Source: AP-15 sp963703855 (lineage in GTDB: Bacteria; Pseudomonadota; Alphaproteobacteria; ATCC43930; CGMCC-115725). From it: a stretch of 64,000 nucleotides of DNA. This document shows, one piece after another, positions 1-8,450 of the stretch. Position 1 is the first letter of the stretch. Each line of letters opens with the position of its first letter. The position numbers and the translations under genes were made by a program. The stretch spans positions 124,001 to 188,000 of the forward strand of contig CAVPFW010000011.1 of the NCBI GenBank assembly GCA_963703855.1, given 5' to 3'. Below the pieces are notes generated by a model. The model was not told the origin of the DNA and searched no databases. It saw only the letters and a program-made list of their open reading frames with translations.

Positions 1-1
1 G

Positions 2-70
2 CGCACCGCCGCCGGCTTTCCGGCCCGGTATTACGAGCCGCTGCTACCGCCGGCGGGGGGTGAGGGCTGA
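2..70 (+). CDS. C-terminal tail of an unidentified protein (partial)
   Basis: An open frame enters from the left edge and ends at the TGA at 68-70, giving a 22-residue tail ending PPAGGEG. It stops one base before the stop codon of the convergent channel gene, which is the usual packing in this genome. The tail is too short to identify a family, and reading it as a real gene end is an inference from position and codon choice. Confidence 0.25.
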   Translation, partial: RTAAGFPARYYEPLLPPAGGEG

Positions 71-1249
71 TCACTCTGCGGGGTCGGTCTCGACCGCCGC
101 CTCGCGCCGCTGCTGCTGCGCGGCGGGGTGGGCCTGGAGCCGTCGCTCCGCCTCGTCGCTGACCACCCGCGCGAGATCGAGCTGGCGCCCGAGCAGCTGG
201 CGAAAATCGACGATGTCGAGGCTCAGCAAGGTGCATGGCTGCACCGCGACGATCGTCGCGTTGCGCGGCTCCCCGGTCAACAGCGCGATCTCGCCGAAGA
301 ACTCCCCTGGGCCGAGGCGGACCGTCCCCGGTCGGAGCCGCACTTCGACCTCGCCCGAGGCGATGAAGTACATGCAGTCTCCGGGCTCGCCGCGGCGCAC
401 GATGACCGCCCGCGCCGGGTAATCCCGCGGCCGCAGCAGGCGCGTCACATCGGCGATGACCGAGGCGCCGACCTTGCTGAAGAACGGCACCTTGGCGACG
501 AGGTCCCAGGTGCGCAGAAACTCGCGCCGGCGCAGCTCCTCGGCATAGCCGGTCGCGAGAATGCCGGCCCACAGCGCGAACACCAGGATGCCGGAAACCA
601 TGACGAACCCGGCCAGGATCCGCCCCGAGGGGGTTACCGGCGTCACGTCGCCATAGCCGGTGGTCGTCAGGGTCACGATCGCCCACCACAAGGCCAGCGG
701 GATCGAGCCGAACAGCTCCGGCTGCGCGTTGCGCTCGAGCAGATAGGCCAGGCTGGCGGCGGCGAGGAGGACGATCCCGAAGCCCAGCAGCACCGAAAGC
801 AGCGCGTGGCGTGCGCGGCTGATGACGCGCTGCAGGCTTGCCAGGCCGGGCGCATAGCGGACCGGCTTGAACACCCAGACGAACCCGTAGAGGCTGGCAT
901 AGGTTGGGCTGAACGCGATGTCCAGGGCCCCGGGTACCGCGCCGAGCAGATCGAACAGGCCCCCCGGCGAGATGGCCCAGGCGAGCCGCGCCCGCCATCC
1001 GCGCTGGGCGCCGGGCGCGCCGGGCGCCGCGGCCACCCGCAGCACGTACTCGGCGAAAAAGAATGCGCAGGCACTCTGAAAGCCGAGGTCGAGTGATTCG
1101 GAATGAGCCTGTCGCCACGCCGCGACCGTGTCGGCGAGCATGATCGCGATGCCGGCCGCGACCATCGCATGGTGGACAACACGAAGAACCCGGGCGGCTG
1201 TGCCGGCGGTCTCGGGCTGAAGGACCTGATAGAGGCGCTCCCAGCTCAT
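71..1249 (-). CDS. cyclic-nucleotide-gated potassium channel (MlotiK1-like)
   Basis: This 392-residue inner-membrane protein resembles prokaryotic six-transmembrane K+ channels with a cytoplasmic nucleotide switch. Hydrophobic segments lie at about residues 25-45, 55-73, 96-112, 150-172 and 210-235. The pore loop carries the selectivity filter TTTGYGD at residues 195-201, which directly supports K+ selectivity. A C-terminal cyclic-nucleotide-binding domain occupies about 255-370. Its phosphate-binding cassette GEFFGEIALLTGEPRNATIV (about 315-334) retains the ligand-contacting Glu and Arg. The S4-like region is poor in regularly spaced arginines, so the channel is probably ligand-gated rather than voltage-gated, as in MlotiK1. 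It is divergent from the CapD-type gene. The start is the ATG at 1249. Confidence 0.9.
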   Translation of the reverse strand: MSWERLYQVLQPETAGTAARVLRVVHHAMVAAGIAIMLADTVAAWRQAHSESLDLGFQSACAFFFAEYVLRVAAAPGAPGAQRGWRARLAWAISPGGLFDLLGAVPGALDIAFSPTYASLYGFVWVFKPVRYAPGLASLQRVISRARHALLSVLLGFGIVLLAAASLAYLLERNAQPELFGSIPLALWWAIVTLTTTGYGDVTPVTPSGRILAGFVMVSGILVFALWAGILATGYAEELRRREFLRTWDLVAKVPFFSKVGASVIADVTRLLRPRDYPARAVIVRRGEPGDCMYFIASGEVEVRLRPGTVRLGPGEFFGEIALLTGEPRNATIVAVQPCTLLSLDIVDFRQLLGRQLDLARVVSDEAERRLQAHPAAQQQRREAAVETDPAE

Positions 1250-1416
1250 GCGTCATTGTAATGGCGACGCGTCTTTGCCGAAATAGAGCGGCGCGCGCCG
1301 CTCTCTGCGTCATTGTCGGGGCATGGCGGCGCGGGCGAGATAAAGGGGCGCTCGGCTGCCGGCGGCGCGCGATCTTCCGCTTCCGCGGGGTTTCCTGTTA
1401 TAGGGGCGCGGTGGCG

Positions 1417-3366
1417 ATGTTCCCGAACAACCGGCGAGCCCTGTTCGCTTTCCTTCACGACATTGCGATGGCGGCGCTGTCTATCGTCGTCTCGCTGTAT
1501 CTGCGCATCGGCACCGACATCGTCGGCTACCAGCCCCGGCTGACGGCGGTCTACGTCGTCACCTTCACGTTGATCGCCGCGGGGGTGTTCCTGGTGACCG
1601 GGCTCTACCGCGGCATCTGGCGCTACGCCTCCTTGCCCGATCTGTTCAACATCGCCCGCGCAGTGACTTTGACCCTGCTCGTCTTCCTGCCGGCGATGTT
1701 CGTCGTGACCCGTCTCGAGGCGCTGCCGCGCTCGACCCTGCTGATCGACTGGTTCGTGCTGGTGGCCCTGCTGGGCGGGCCGCGCCTCGCCTACCGCCTG
1801 TTCAAGGACCGCGGTCTCGACCACGTCCTCGAACGCGCCAGGCATCAGAGCGTGCCGGTGCTGCTGATCAGCGCCAAGGACGGGGCCGACACCTTTATCC
1901 GCGAGATGATGCGCAATCCGCGCGCGGTTTATCGCGTGGTCGGCGTCCTCGCCGATACCCCGTCGCGGGTTGGGCGCGAGATCTATCGCGTGCCCGTGCT
2001 GGGCACGATCAATTCGCTCGAAACCGTGGTCGAACGGCTGGATCGCCGCGGCCGGCGCCCGCAAAAGCTGATCATCACCGCGCAGAACCTGCCCGGGTGA
2101 CCAGGTGCGCCGGCTGCTCGACCGCGCCGATGCGCTCGCCATTCCGCTGGCGCGGCTGCCGAGGCTGACCGATTTCCAGCGCACCCTCGACAATCCCGAG
2201 CCCAACGCCGGAGCACGCCCTCGAGCCGATCGCGCTCGAGGATCTGCTGGGCCGGCCGCAGGCGGTGCTCGATCGCGACGGGATGGCAGGGCTGATCCGC
2301 GGGCATCGGGTGCTGATCACCGGCGCCGGCGGCACGATCGGCGCCGAGCTCGCCCGCCAGGTCGCCGCCCTTTCGCCGAGCCGGCTGATCCTGCTCGACA
2401 ATGGCGAGTTCGCGCTCTACGCGATCGACATGGAATTGCGCGAACGGTTTGCGCAGCTGGCGCAGATCCCGCTGCTGCGCGATGTGCGCGAACGCGCGCA
2501 GGTGGACGCCGTGATCGCCGCCGAACGGCCCGAGATCGTGTTTCACGCGGCGGCGCTGAAGCACCTGCCGATGGTCGAGGCCAACCCGATCGAGGGGGTT
2601 TTGACCAACATCGCCGGGAGCCGCAACGTCGCCGAGGCGGCGCGCGCCTTTGGCGTGTCCGTCGTGGTGATGATCTCGACCGACAAGGCGGTCAATCCGA
2701 CCAATGTGATGGGCGCCACCAAGCGTCTCGCCGAAAGCTTTTGCCAGGCGCTCGATGTTCACGAAGCACGCCAAGGAGTGCCCGGTACGCGCTACGTCAC
2801 CGTGCGCTTCGGCAACGTCCTCGGCTCGACCGGATCGGTGGTGCCGCTGTTTGCGCGCCAGCTCGCCGGCGGCGGGCCGTTGACCGTCACCCACCCCGAG
2901 GTCTCGCGCTTTTTCATGACGGTGCGCGAGGCGGTCGAGCTGGTATTGCAGGCCGCTGCCCTGTCGTCCGCCCGGCAAACGCCGGAAGATCGCGGCAAGA
3001 TCTGCGTGCTCGACATGGGCGAGCCGGTCAGGATCGTTGACCTCGCGCGGCAGATGATCCGCCTCGCCGGGCTGCGGCCTGACCGCGACATCAAGAATCG
3101 AGTTTATCGGGCTGCGGTCGGGCGAAAAACTGCACGAGGAGCTGTTCCACCCGTCCGAGCCGCTGATGCCGACGCGCATCCCGGCGATCCGGTTGGCGGC
3201 GCCGCGCACCGCCGATTATGCGATGCTGGCCCGCTCGATCGACGAGCTGGAGGAGACCGCCGCGCTCCGCCGCGAACAGCGCATGCTGCAGTTGCTCGAG
3301 CGGCTGGTGCCCGAATACCGCCGCGGCAACTCCGGGCCTAGCGCAGCGGTGGCGGCACGCGGCTGA
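1417..3366 (+). pseudogene. FlaA1/CapD-type nucleotide-sugar 4,6-dehydratase, three frame breaks
   Basis: The pieces together encode a membrane-anchored polysaccharide biosynthesis protein of about 648 residues, normal for FlaA1/CapD proteins that convert UDP-GlcNAc-type sugars for surface glycans. Four hydrophobic helices fill residues 10-120 and a CoA-binding-like Rossmann region follows. The extended SDR domain starts near 2300 with GAGGTIG. The frame moves +1 three times: at an extra G in 2095-2097, an extra G at 2210-2211, and an extra A at 3096-3097. Removing each base restores family-like sequence, including RSGEKLHEELF after the last break. The start is placed at ATG 1417; GTG 1411 is an alternative. 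Three breaks of the same sign suggest sequence error more than decay, but decay cannot be excluded. Confidence 0.85.
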
Positions 3367-3644
3367 CCCTCGGCCGCCGCTTCGCGTCGTGCCATGCCAG
3401 GAAGCCAGCCCTCGCTCTCCCCCGGAATATCTGAAACAAGGAAATTATCTGACGTAGATTGCTCGCACGGTACAGGCTGGAGAGCCGATTCCCGTCAAGG
3501 AAGTGGGGCCGGGGACACGCGCACGCTCGCGGCTCGCTCTTTTTGGCGCATAATCGACCGTTCTGAAAAATCACCGGCTCCGAGGCCGAGGGCGGATAAG
3601 GGGCCTTATGGGGAAAAGGGCGACGATTTCTAGGGACTGCATCA

Positions 3645-4370
3645 TTAATAGAAGGGGACATCCTCAAGAGCCGACCGCTTAACGGGAAAACTGAAACTGT
3701 ATTTAGCCGTGACATCGCGAGCCACATCCTCGAACCACGGCAGGGCGAGTGGCGAGATTCTGGCCTCTATTATGAGATCGTCAATTTCTACCAGTATCGA
3801 AAGTCCTGCTACCTCGGTGACTTTGTGATGATAAAGGATAGCGCGGACCTCCCGCCCATGCTCTAACGACTTAGACTTGCACCAAAATGCCTCATTGATG
3901 CCAACCATCATTTTTCTATAATCTACATAATAGACTCGGCCGACATATAGATTTGTTTGAGACGTTAGACACTTACTTAATCCGCCGAACGTGGTTCTGA
4001 TTACAATGCTGCCCGGATTATCTATACCTGTGCGCTGCCATCCCGCGTACAAGTTCCACATCGCTTCCGATTCGTATTCGGCCTGATACCAGCAGTTAAT
4101 GAAGGCAAGTTTTCCGCGCCCATTCCCCCGCCTTTCGAAGGCTGTCTAGTCCGTGCCGAGCCGAAGTCTCAAGCTTTTCATCGGTTAAATCTTCAGGTTT
4201 TACCCCGGGAGCAGTTCGAGATGCTTTGCGCATAAATTCCAAATAGTACTCATCATATTTGCTTTCTAAGGAAATTGAGCCCTTCGCACCCTCGAATTTA
4301 TCGGGGAATGCGTCAGCGCGCGTGAAATACAGGGAACGTATGCTAAGCATCGCAACAAACTTTGTAAAGC
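3645..4370 (-). pseudogene. DUF2971-family protein, 5'-truncated by an IS and frameshifted
   Basis: Two overlapping-frame fragments make one protein. The N-terminal part (from 4370 down) reads FTKFVAMLSIRSLYFTRADAFPDKFEGA, shown here in part, the typical opening block of DUF2971 proteins. The C-terminal part (4061-3645) carries the AMWNLYAGW and SLEHGREVRAI blocks of the same family. A +1 break near 4120 (an extra G on the coding strand) separates them; removing it joins KLAFINCWYQAEYESEAMW in frame. The 5' end is lost exactly at the IS66 terminus at 4371. Base composition is strikingly low for this genome: the row 3901-3960 has 20 G/C of 60. That supports recent acquisition. DUF2971 has no settled function, though its members often sit in defence or mobile contexts. 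Confidence 0.75.
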
Positions 4371-4393
4371 GTAAGCGATGAGCCGTGGCCACC
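4371..4393 (+). repeat. IS66 terminal inverted repeat, left
   Basis: The sequence begins GTAAGCGATGAGCCG and aligns imperfectly with the opposite end at 7167-7189 read on the minus strand (GTAAGCGGAGCC). It marks the junction with the truncated DUF2971 gene. Confidence 0.7.
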
Positions 4394-4437
4394 ATCCGAA
4401 CGGCTTGACGCGCCGATTTGTTCACCGCCGCCGGGGA

Positions 4438-4760
4438 TCAGCGTGCGGCAGCCCAGCCCCAAGGCGTGAGTTCGGCGAGCCGGCTATTGGGCCAGTTGTA
4501 GACGAGCTTGGCCATTTGAACTTGGCCCCTTCCAGCCGCTTCCAGATCAGCACCAGCCCGGTCCCGTCGTAGACCAGCAGCTTCACCCGGTCGGCTCGCT
4601 TCGAGCGAAACACGAAGACCGTCCCGCTGAACGGGTCCTGCCGCAGCACCGATTGCACGGTCGCCGCCAACCCGTCGGCGCCGCGGCGAAAATCGACCGG
4701 GCGCGTCGCGATCAGCACTCGCATCCCCGCCGGCGGGGTGCCAGAGAGGGCGGGGATCAT
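4438..4760 (-). pseudogene. IS66 tnpB fragment joined to a tnpC tail
   Basis: From the ATG at 4760, about 84 residues match the IS66 accessory protein TnpB, including RPVDFRRGADGLAA, FVFRSKRADRVKLLVYD and LIWKRLEGAKF. The match ends near 4512. Immediately after, in another frame, the text PNSRLAELTPWGW ending at a stop at 4438-4440 resembles the last residues of the IS66 transposase TnpC. The simplest reading is an internal deletion that fused tnpB codon 84 to the tnpC end. The tnpB start overlaps the tnpA stop (ATGA at 4757-4760), showing original operon continuity. The tnpB frame itself runs on without function to 4422. Confidence 0.7.
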
Positions 4761-4861
4761 CTCACCGCCTTCAACAGGCGCAGCACCTTGCCGAGACAGG
4801 CCAGCTCGACCCCCGCCTCGGCACGCACGATCGCGCTGCCGATCGCGATCGCGATTGCCGG

Positions 4862-4881
4862 CCTAGCCCGAAGTTTTCATT
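4862..4881. repeat. target duplication plus left terminal inverted repeat of the IS1634-family element
   Basis: CCTAGC (4862-4867) is the duplicated target, followed by the 14-bp terminal repeat (4868-4881). Confidence 0.9.
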
Positions 4882-6823
4882 GTTCGACCCGATAAGGCAT
4901 TGAGATGGGGCCGATATCTGTGGATATTGGCGTGTGTCTGTAGTCATGCATTTATGATAATTATGCCTTGACTACAAGGGCTGGTGATGATTCGATGTGT
5001 CATGCATATCGAGTCGGTGCCCAATCGCCAGTCCCACCCGACCATCCTGCTGCGGGAGAGCTACCGCGCCGACGGCAAGGTCAAGAAGCGCACCATCGCC
5101 AACCTGACGAACTGGCCGGAACCGCTGGTGGAGGGCCTGCGCACGCTGCTGCGCGGCGGGGTGGCGCTGGCCAAGGCGGATGAGGCGCTGACCATCAGCC
5201 GTTCGTTGCCGCATGGTCACGTCGCCGCCGTTCTCGGCACAGCGGAGCAGATCGGCTTACCCAAGCTGTTGACCGAACGCCGCGGCGGATCGGCGAGCCG
5301 GCGCTATCGCGATCTGGTGATGGCGCTGATCGTCAACCGGGTCATCGCGCCGGCCTCCAAGCTGGCGACGGTGCGGGCGCTCAATCCACAGACGGCGGCT
5401 TCCAGCCTGGGGGCACGGCTGGAATTGGGCGAGGTCGCCGAACGGGAGGTCTATGCCGCGCTCGACTGGCTTGTCGATCAGCAGGAGCGGATCGAGAACG
5501 CGCTGGCCAAGAGCCATCTGGTCGGCGGCACCCTCGCCCTCTACGACGTCAGCTCCTCCTATCTCGAAGGCCGCTGCTGCGAGTTGGCCAAGCATGGCTA
5601 TAGCCGTGACCATCGGCCCGACCGGCCGCAGATCGTGTACGGCCTGCTGTGCAGCCGCGAGGGCTGTCCGGTGGCGATTGAGGTGTTCGAGGGCAACACC
5701 GCCGATCCGATGACACTGAGCAATCAAGTCAGCAAGCTCAAGGCACGCTTCGGCTTGGATCGGGTGGTGGTGGTCGGTGATCGCGGCATGATCACCAGCG
5801 CCCGGATCCGCGAGGATCTCGAGCCGGCCGGGCTGGACTGGATCACCGCGCTCAGGGCACCCAGGATCCAGGAGCTGGCCAACGGCGGTCCGCTGCAATT
5901 ATCGCTGTTCGACAAACGCGACCTGGCCGAAATCGCGTCTCCCGATTATCCCGGCGAGCGGCTGATCGTGTGCCGCAATCCCTTGCTGGCGGCGGAGCGC
6001 CGGCGCAAGCGCGCGGACTTGCTGACCGCGACCGATCGGGATCTGGGCCGCATCAAGCTGGCGGTCGGGCGCCAGCGCGCACCGTTGCGCGGCACCGCCG
6101 AAATCGGCCTCAAAGTCGGCGCCGTGCTCGATAAGCACAAGATGGGCAAGCACTATGATTTGACGATTGCCAACACCAGCTTCGCCTATCGCCGCAAGGC
6201 GGAGACCATCGCCACCGAAGCCCGCCTCGATGGGATCTATGTAATCCGCACCAACGTGCCGGCGGCGGCCCTCACGGCGGAGCAGACGGTCGGTGCCTAT
6301 AAATCCCTGGCCCAGGTCGAGCGCGCCTTCCGCTGTCTGAAGACGATTGATCTGGAAATCCGCCCGGTCTCCCATTGGACGGCGCCGCGGGTGCGCGCCC
6401 ATGTCTTCCTGTGCATGCTGGCCGATTACGTCGAATTCCATATACGAAGCCGGCTGGCGCCGATCCTCTTCGACGACCATGACCGCGCCGCCGCTGCCGC
6501 CCAACGCCCAGCGATCGTCGCCCCCGCCAAACGGTCCCCGGCAGCGCGACGCAAAGTGGCGACCCGCCGCACCGATGACGGCCTGCCGGTGCATAGCTTC
6601 CGCAGCCTGCTCAGCGACCTGGCCACCCTCTGCCTCAATCAAGTTAGCCTGCCCAGCAATCCGACATACCGCTTCGAGCTGCCGACCAAGCCGACACCAC
6701 TCCAGGCCCGCGCCTTCGAATTGCTCGCCGTCGGCCTCGGAAGGTAGTCAGCACCAGATCACCATCAGCCGGTTTTACAAAATCGGATCAAATGGTTGCT
6801 GGTTCTCGTAATGAAAACTTCGG
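4868..6823 (+). mobile_element. intact IS1634-family (IS4 superfamily) insertion sequence
   Basis: The 1956-bp element has perfect 14-bp terminal inverted repeats, CCGAAGTTTTCATT at 4868-4881 and its complement at 6810-6823. It is flanked by the direct repeat CCTAGC at 4862-4867 and 6824-6829, a 6-bp target duplication of the size expected for this family. It carries one full-length transposase gene. Perfect repeats, the perfect duplication and an intact gene point to a recent insertion. Confidence 0.93.
5002..6747 (+). CDS. IS1634-family transposase
   Basis: This DDE transposase of about 581 residues catalyses cut-and-paste movement of the surrounding element. The N-terminus HIESVPNRQSHPTILLRESY and the KVKKRTIANL block are typical of the family. 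The region with VVVVGDRGMITSARI supplies one catalytic Asp, and YKSLAQVERAFRCLK supplies the signature Glu with its spaced Tyr, Arg and Lys. The start at ATG 5002 matches the usual family N-terminus; GTG 4984 and ATG 4987 are in frame upstream. The gene is intact, with no frame break, unlike the IS66 genes around it. Confidence 0.93.
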   Translation: MHIESVPNRQSHPTILLRESYRADGKVKKRTIANLTNWPEPLVEGLRTLLRGGVALAKADEALTISRSLPHGHVAAVLGTAEQIGLPKLLTERRGGSASRRYRDLVMALIVNRVIAPASKLATVRALNPQTAASSLGARLELGEVAEREVYAALDWLVDQQERIENALAKSHLVGGTLALYDVSSSYLEGRCCELAKHGYSRDHRPDRPQIVYGLLCSREGCPVAIEVFEGNTADPMTLSNQVSKLKARFGLDRVVVVGDRGMITSARIREDLEPAGLDWITALRAPRIQELANGGPLQLSLFDKRDLAEIASPDYPGERLIVCRNPLLAAERRRKRADLLTATDRDLGRIKLAVGRQRAPLRGTAEIGLKVGAVLDKHKMGKHYDLTIANTSFAYRRKAETIATEARLDGIYVIRTNVPAAALTAEQTVGAYKSLAQVERAFRCLKTIDLEIRPVSHWTAPRVRAHVFLCMLADYVEFHIRSRLAPILFDDHDRAAAAAQRPAIVAPAKRSPAARRKVATRRTDDGLPVHSFRSLLSDLATLCLNQVSLPSNPTYRFELPTKPTPLQARAFELLAVGLGR

Positions 6824-6829
6824 CCTAGC
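6810..6829. repeat. right terminal inverted repeat plus target duplication of the IS1634-family element
   Basis: AATGAAAACTTCGG (6810-6823) is the exact complement of the left end, followed by the second CCTAGC (6824-6829). Confidence 0.9.
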
Positions 6830-7166
6830 CGAACCGGCATGGCTCTCCGCCAGCACCGGAACGAAGTCGGGCCCGGGAGTGCCGGTGTCGGCCACCGCGG
6901 CCGACCGATACTCCCGCCGCCAGCCATAGAGCTGGTTGCGATGCAGCCCGTGGCGCAACGCGATTTCGCTCGTCACCGCCCCCGGCGCCAAGCTCTCCGC
7001 GACAATCGCCGCCTTCGCCGCCGCGCCCCAGCGCCGCCGGCGCGGGGTCCCGGTCAGAACCTCCACGCGACGGAAACTGTGCCCATCAATTGGCAAATTA
7101 CTTGGCACACGAACCCCGCTGCCTCGATCACACGAGACAGCATCACCCCATCGTCAGCCCGCGCAA

Positions 7167-7189
7167 GGTGGGGATAGGGCTCCGCTTAC
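7167..7189 (-). repeat. IS66 terminal inverted repeat, right
   Basis: Read on the minus strand from 7189 it begins GTAAGCGGAGCC, matching the other terminus. tnpA starts about 80 bases inside it, as expected for IS66 elements. Confidence 0.7.
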
Positions 7190-7412
7190 GCCGGCTGCCA
7201 AGGGGATGGAAGGAGATCACGCGGCAGCGCCCAGCGGCTTGGCGCGCTCGATCCGCTCGCGTTCGCGGGGGCTGTTCAACCGGTAAGCGATCATTTCTCA
7301 TCTACGGTGTCGAGACCGATGGGGTAATCATTTCAAGGAAGGTCAGCCGGTCCAAGCTGGGACGCGCTGATCGACGCTGCCCGTTTCGCCGCTTGTGAGG
7401 TCTGGTAGTGGA

Positions 7413-8450
7413 TCAGGCGGTTGCCGTCAGCGGCTGTCGCTCAGCCGCGCGATCGGCGATCGGGTAATGACAGGCGGCGAACTGGCCCGAGGCAATCTCG
7501 CGTAAAGCCGGCATGGCCGTCGCGCATTTCTCGGTCGCACGCCCGCAGCGGCCATAAAGCGGGCAGATGTTCGGGGCCGGGTCGATCGGACTGCGAGGCT
7601 CGCCCGGCAGGCCGATCCGCTTCGCCCGCCTGCCGCCGGCGCCCGGCCTCGGCACCGCCGACAGCAATGCCTGAGTATAGGGATGCACGGGTGCCGCGAA
7701 AACACGGTCGGCCCGCCCGCTTTCGACGATACGGCCGAGATACATGACGAGAATGCGGTCACACAAAAGCCGCACGACATTGAGATCGTGACTGACGAAC
7801 AGGTAAGAAAGATCGAGTTGCCGCTTGAGATCTTGCAACAATTGCAGGATCACGACCTGCACCGACACATCGAGCGCCGAGGTCGGCTCGTCGAGGATCA
7901 ATAGCCGCGGCTCGACCGCGATGGCGCGAGCGATCCCGACCCGTGCCTTCTGCCCGCCGGAGAGCTGGTGCGGGAAGCGGCCGAGCAATTCCGGTGGCAG
8001 GCCGGTCAGCCGCGCTACCTCCTCGACCCGGATGCGCAATGCCGGGCCGGAAAGGCGCTGCAAGCGCAATAACGGATCAGCGATGGCGCGGAACGCGGTG
8101 AAGCGCGGGTTGAGGCTGTCGGTCGCGTCCTGAAACACCATCTGGATTTGCGCGCGCTGCGGTGCCCGGCCGAAACGCCGCGCCGGCACCCGGCCGATCT
8201 CCTTTCCGGCAAAGCGGATCGAGCCGCCGCTGGCATCGAGCAGGCGGGCAATCAACCGGGAAATGGTGGTCTTGCCGCAGCCGCTCTCGCCGACCAGCCC
8301 TACCGTCTCGCCCCGTCCGATGGCGAAGCTGACGCCGTCGACTGCATGGAGAAAAGACGGCGCGGCGTCACGCCGCCAAATCCGACGCTTGCCGACCGGA
8401 TAGAGCTTGCGCAGCCCGTCGACGGCGAGCAGTGATCGATCCGCTGTCAT
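7413..8450 (-). CDS. peptide/oligopeptide ABC transporter ATP-binding protein (DppF/OppF-like)
   Basis: This 345-residue cytoplasmic ATPase is the second nucleotide-binding subunit of the transporter encoded by 7413-12891. Visible motifs are Walker A GESGCGKTT, signature LSGGQKARVGIARA, Walker B LLILDEPTSALD and the H-loop VSHDL. The C-terminal oligopeptide/dipeptide extension has cysteines (ICPLYGRCG, EKCATA, AACHYP), which in this family bind an Fe-S cluster. The ATG at 8450 overlaps the dppD-like stop (ATGA), so the two are translationally coupled. Last gene of the operon. Confidence 0.92.
   Translation of the reverse strand: MTADRSLLAVDGLRKLYPVGKRRIWRRDAAPSFLHAVDGVSFAIGRGETVGLVGESGCGKTTISRLIARLLDASGGSIRFAGKEIGRVPARRFGRAPQRAQIQMVFQDATDSLNPRFTAFRAIADPLLRLQRLSGPALRIRVEEVARLTGLPPELLGRFPHQLSGGQKARVGIARAIAVEPRLLILDEPTSALDVSVQVVILQLLQDLKRQLDLSYLFVSHDLNVVRLLCDRILVMYLGRIVESGRADRVFAAPVHPYTQALLSAVPRPGAGGRRAKRIGLPGEPRSPIDPAPNICPLYGRCGRATEKCATAMPALREIASGQFAACHYPIADRAAERQPLTATA

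Larger units (their letters stand above)
4757..7108 (-). pseudogene. IS66 tnpA (helix-turn-helix OrfA), split by the IS1634-family insertion
   Basis: The first 95 codons (7108-6824) encode a helix-turn-helix protein with RRRRWGAAAKAAIVAES and RHGLHRNQLYGWRRE, the IS66 OrfA signature. The last part (4861-4757) encodes AIAIGSAIVRAEAGVELACL and a VLRLLKAV ending. Removing 4868-6823 plus one copy of the 6-bp duplication joins the two halves in frame, giving a 129-residue protein of normal family length. This is direct evidence that the gene was intact when the second element inserted. Confidence 0.85.
4371..7189 (-). mobile_element. IS66-family element remnant carrying a nested IS
   Basis: Both ends begin GTAAGCG reading inward (4371 on the plus strand, 7189 on the minus strand), followed by a related GAGCC block. 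These are typical IS66 terminal repeats. Between them, on the minus strand, lie a split tnpA, a 3'-truncated tnpB and a short piece resembling the end of tnpC. No matching 8-bp duplication is visible outside the ends (4363-4370 and 7190-7197 differ), so the element has probably been rearranged or one flank deleted. It is non-autonomous now because most of tnpC is missing. Confidence 0.8.
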
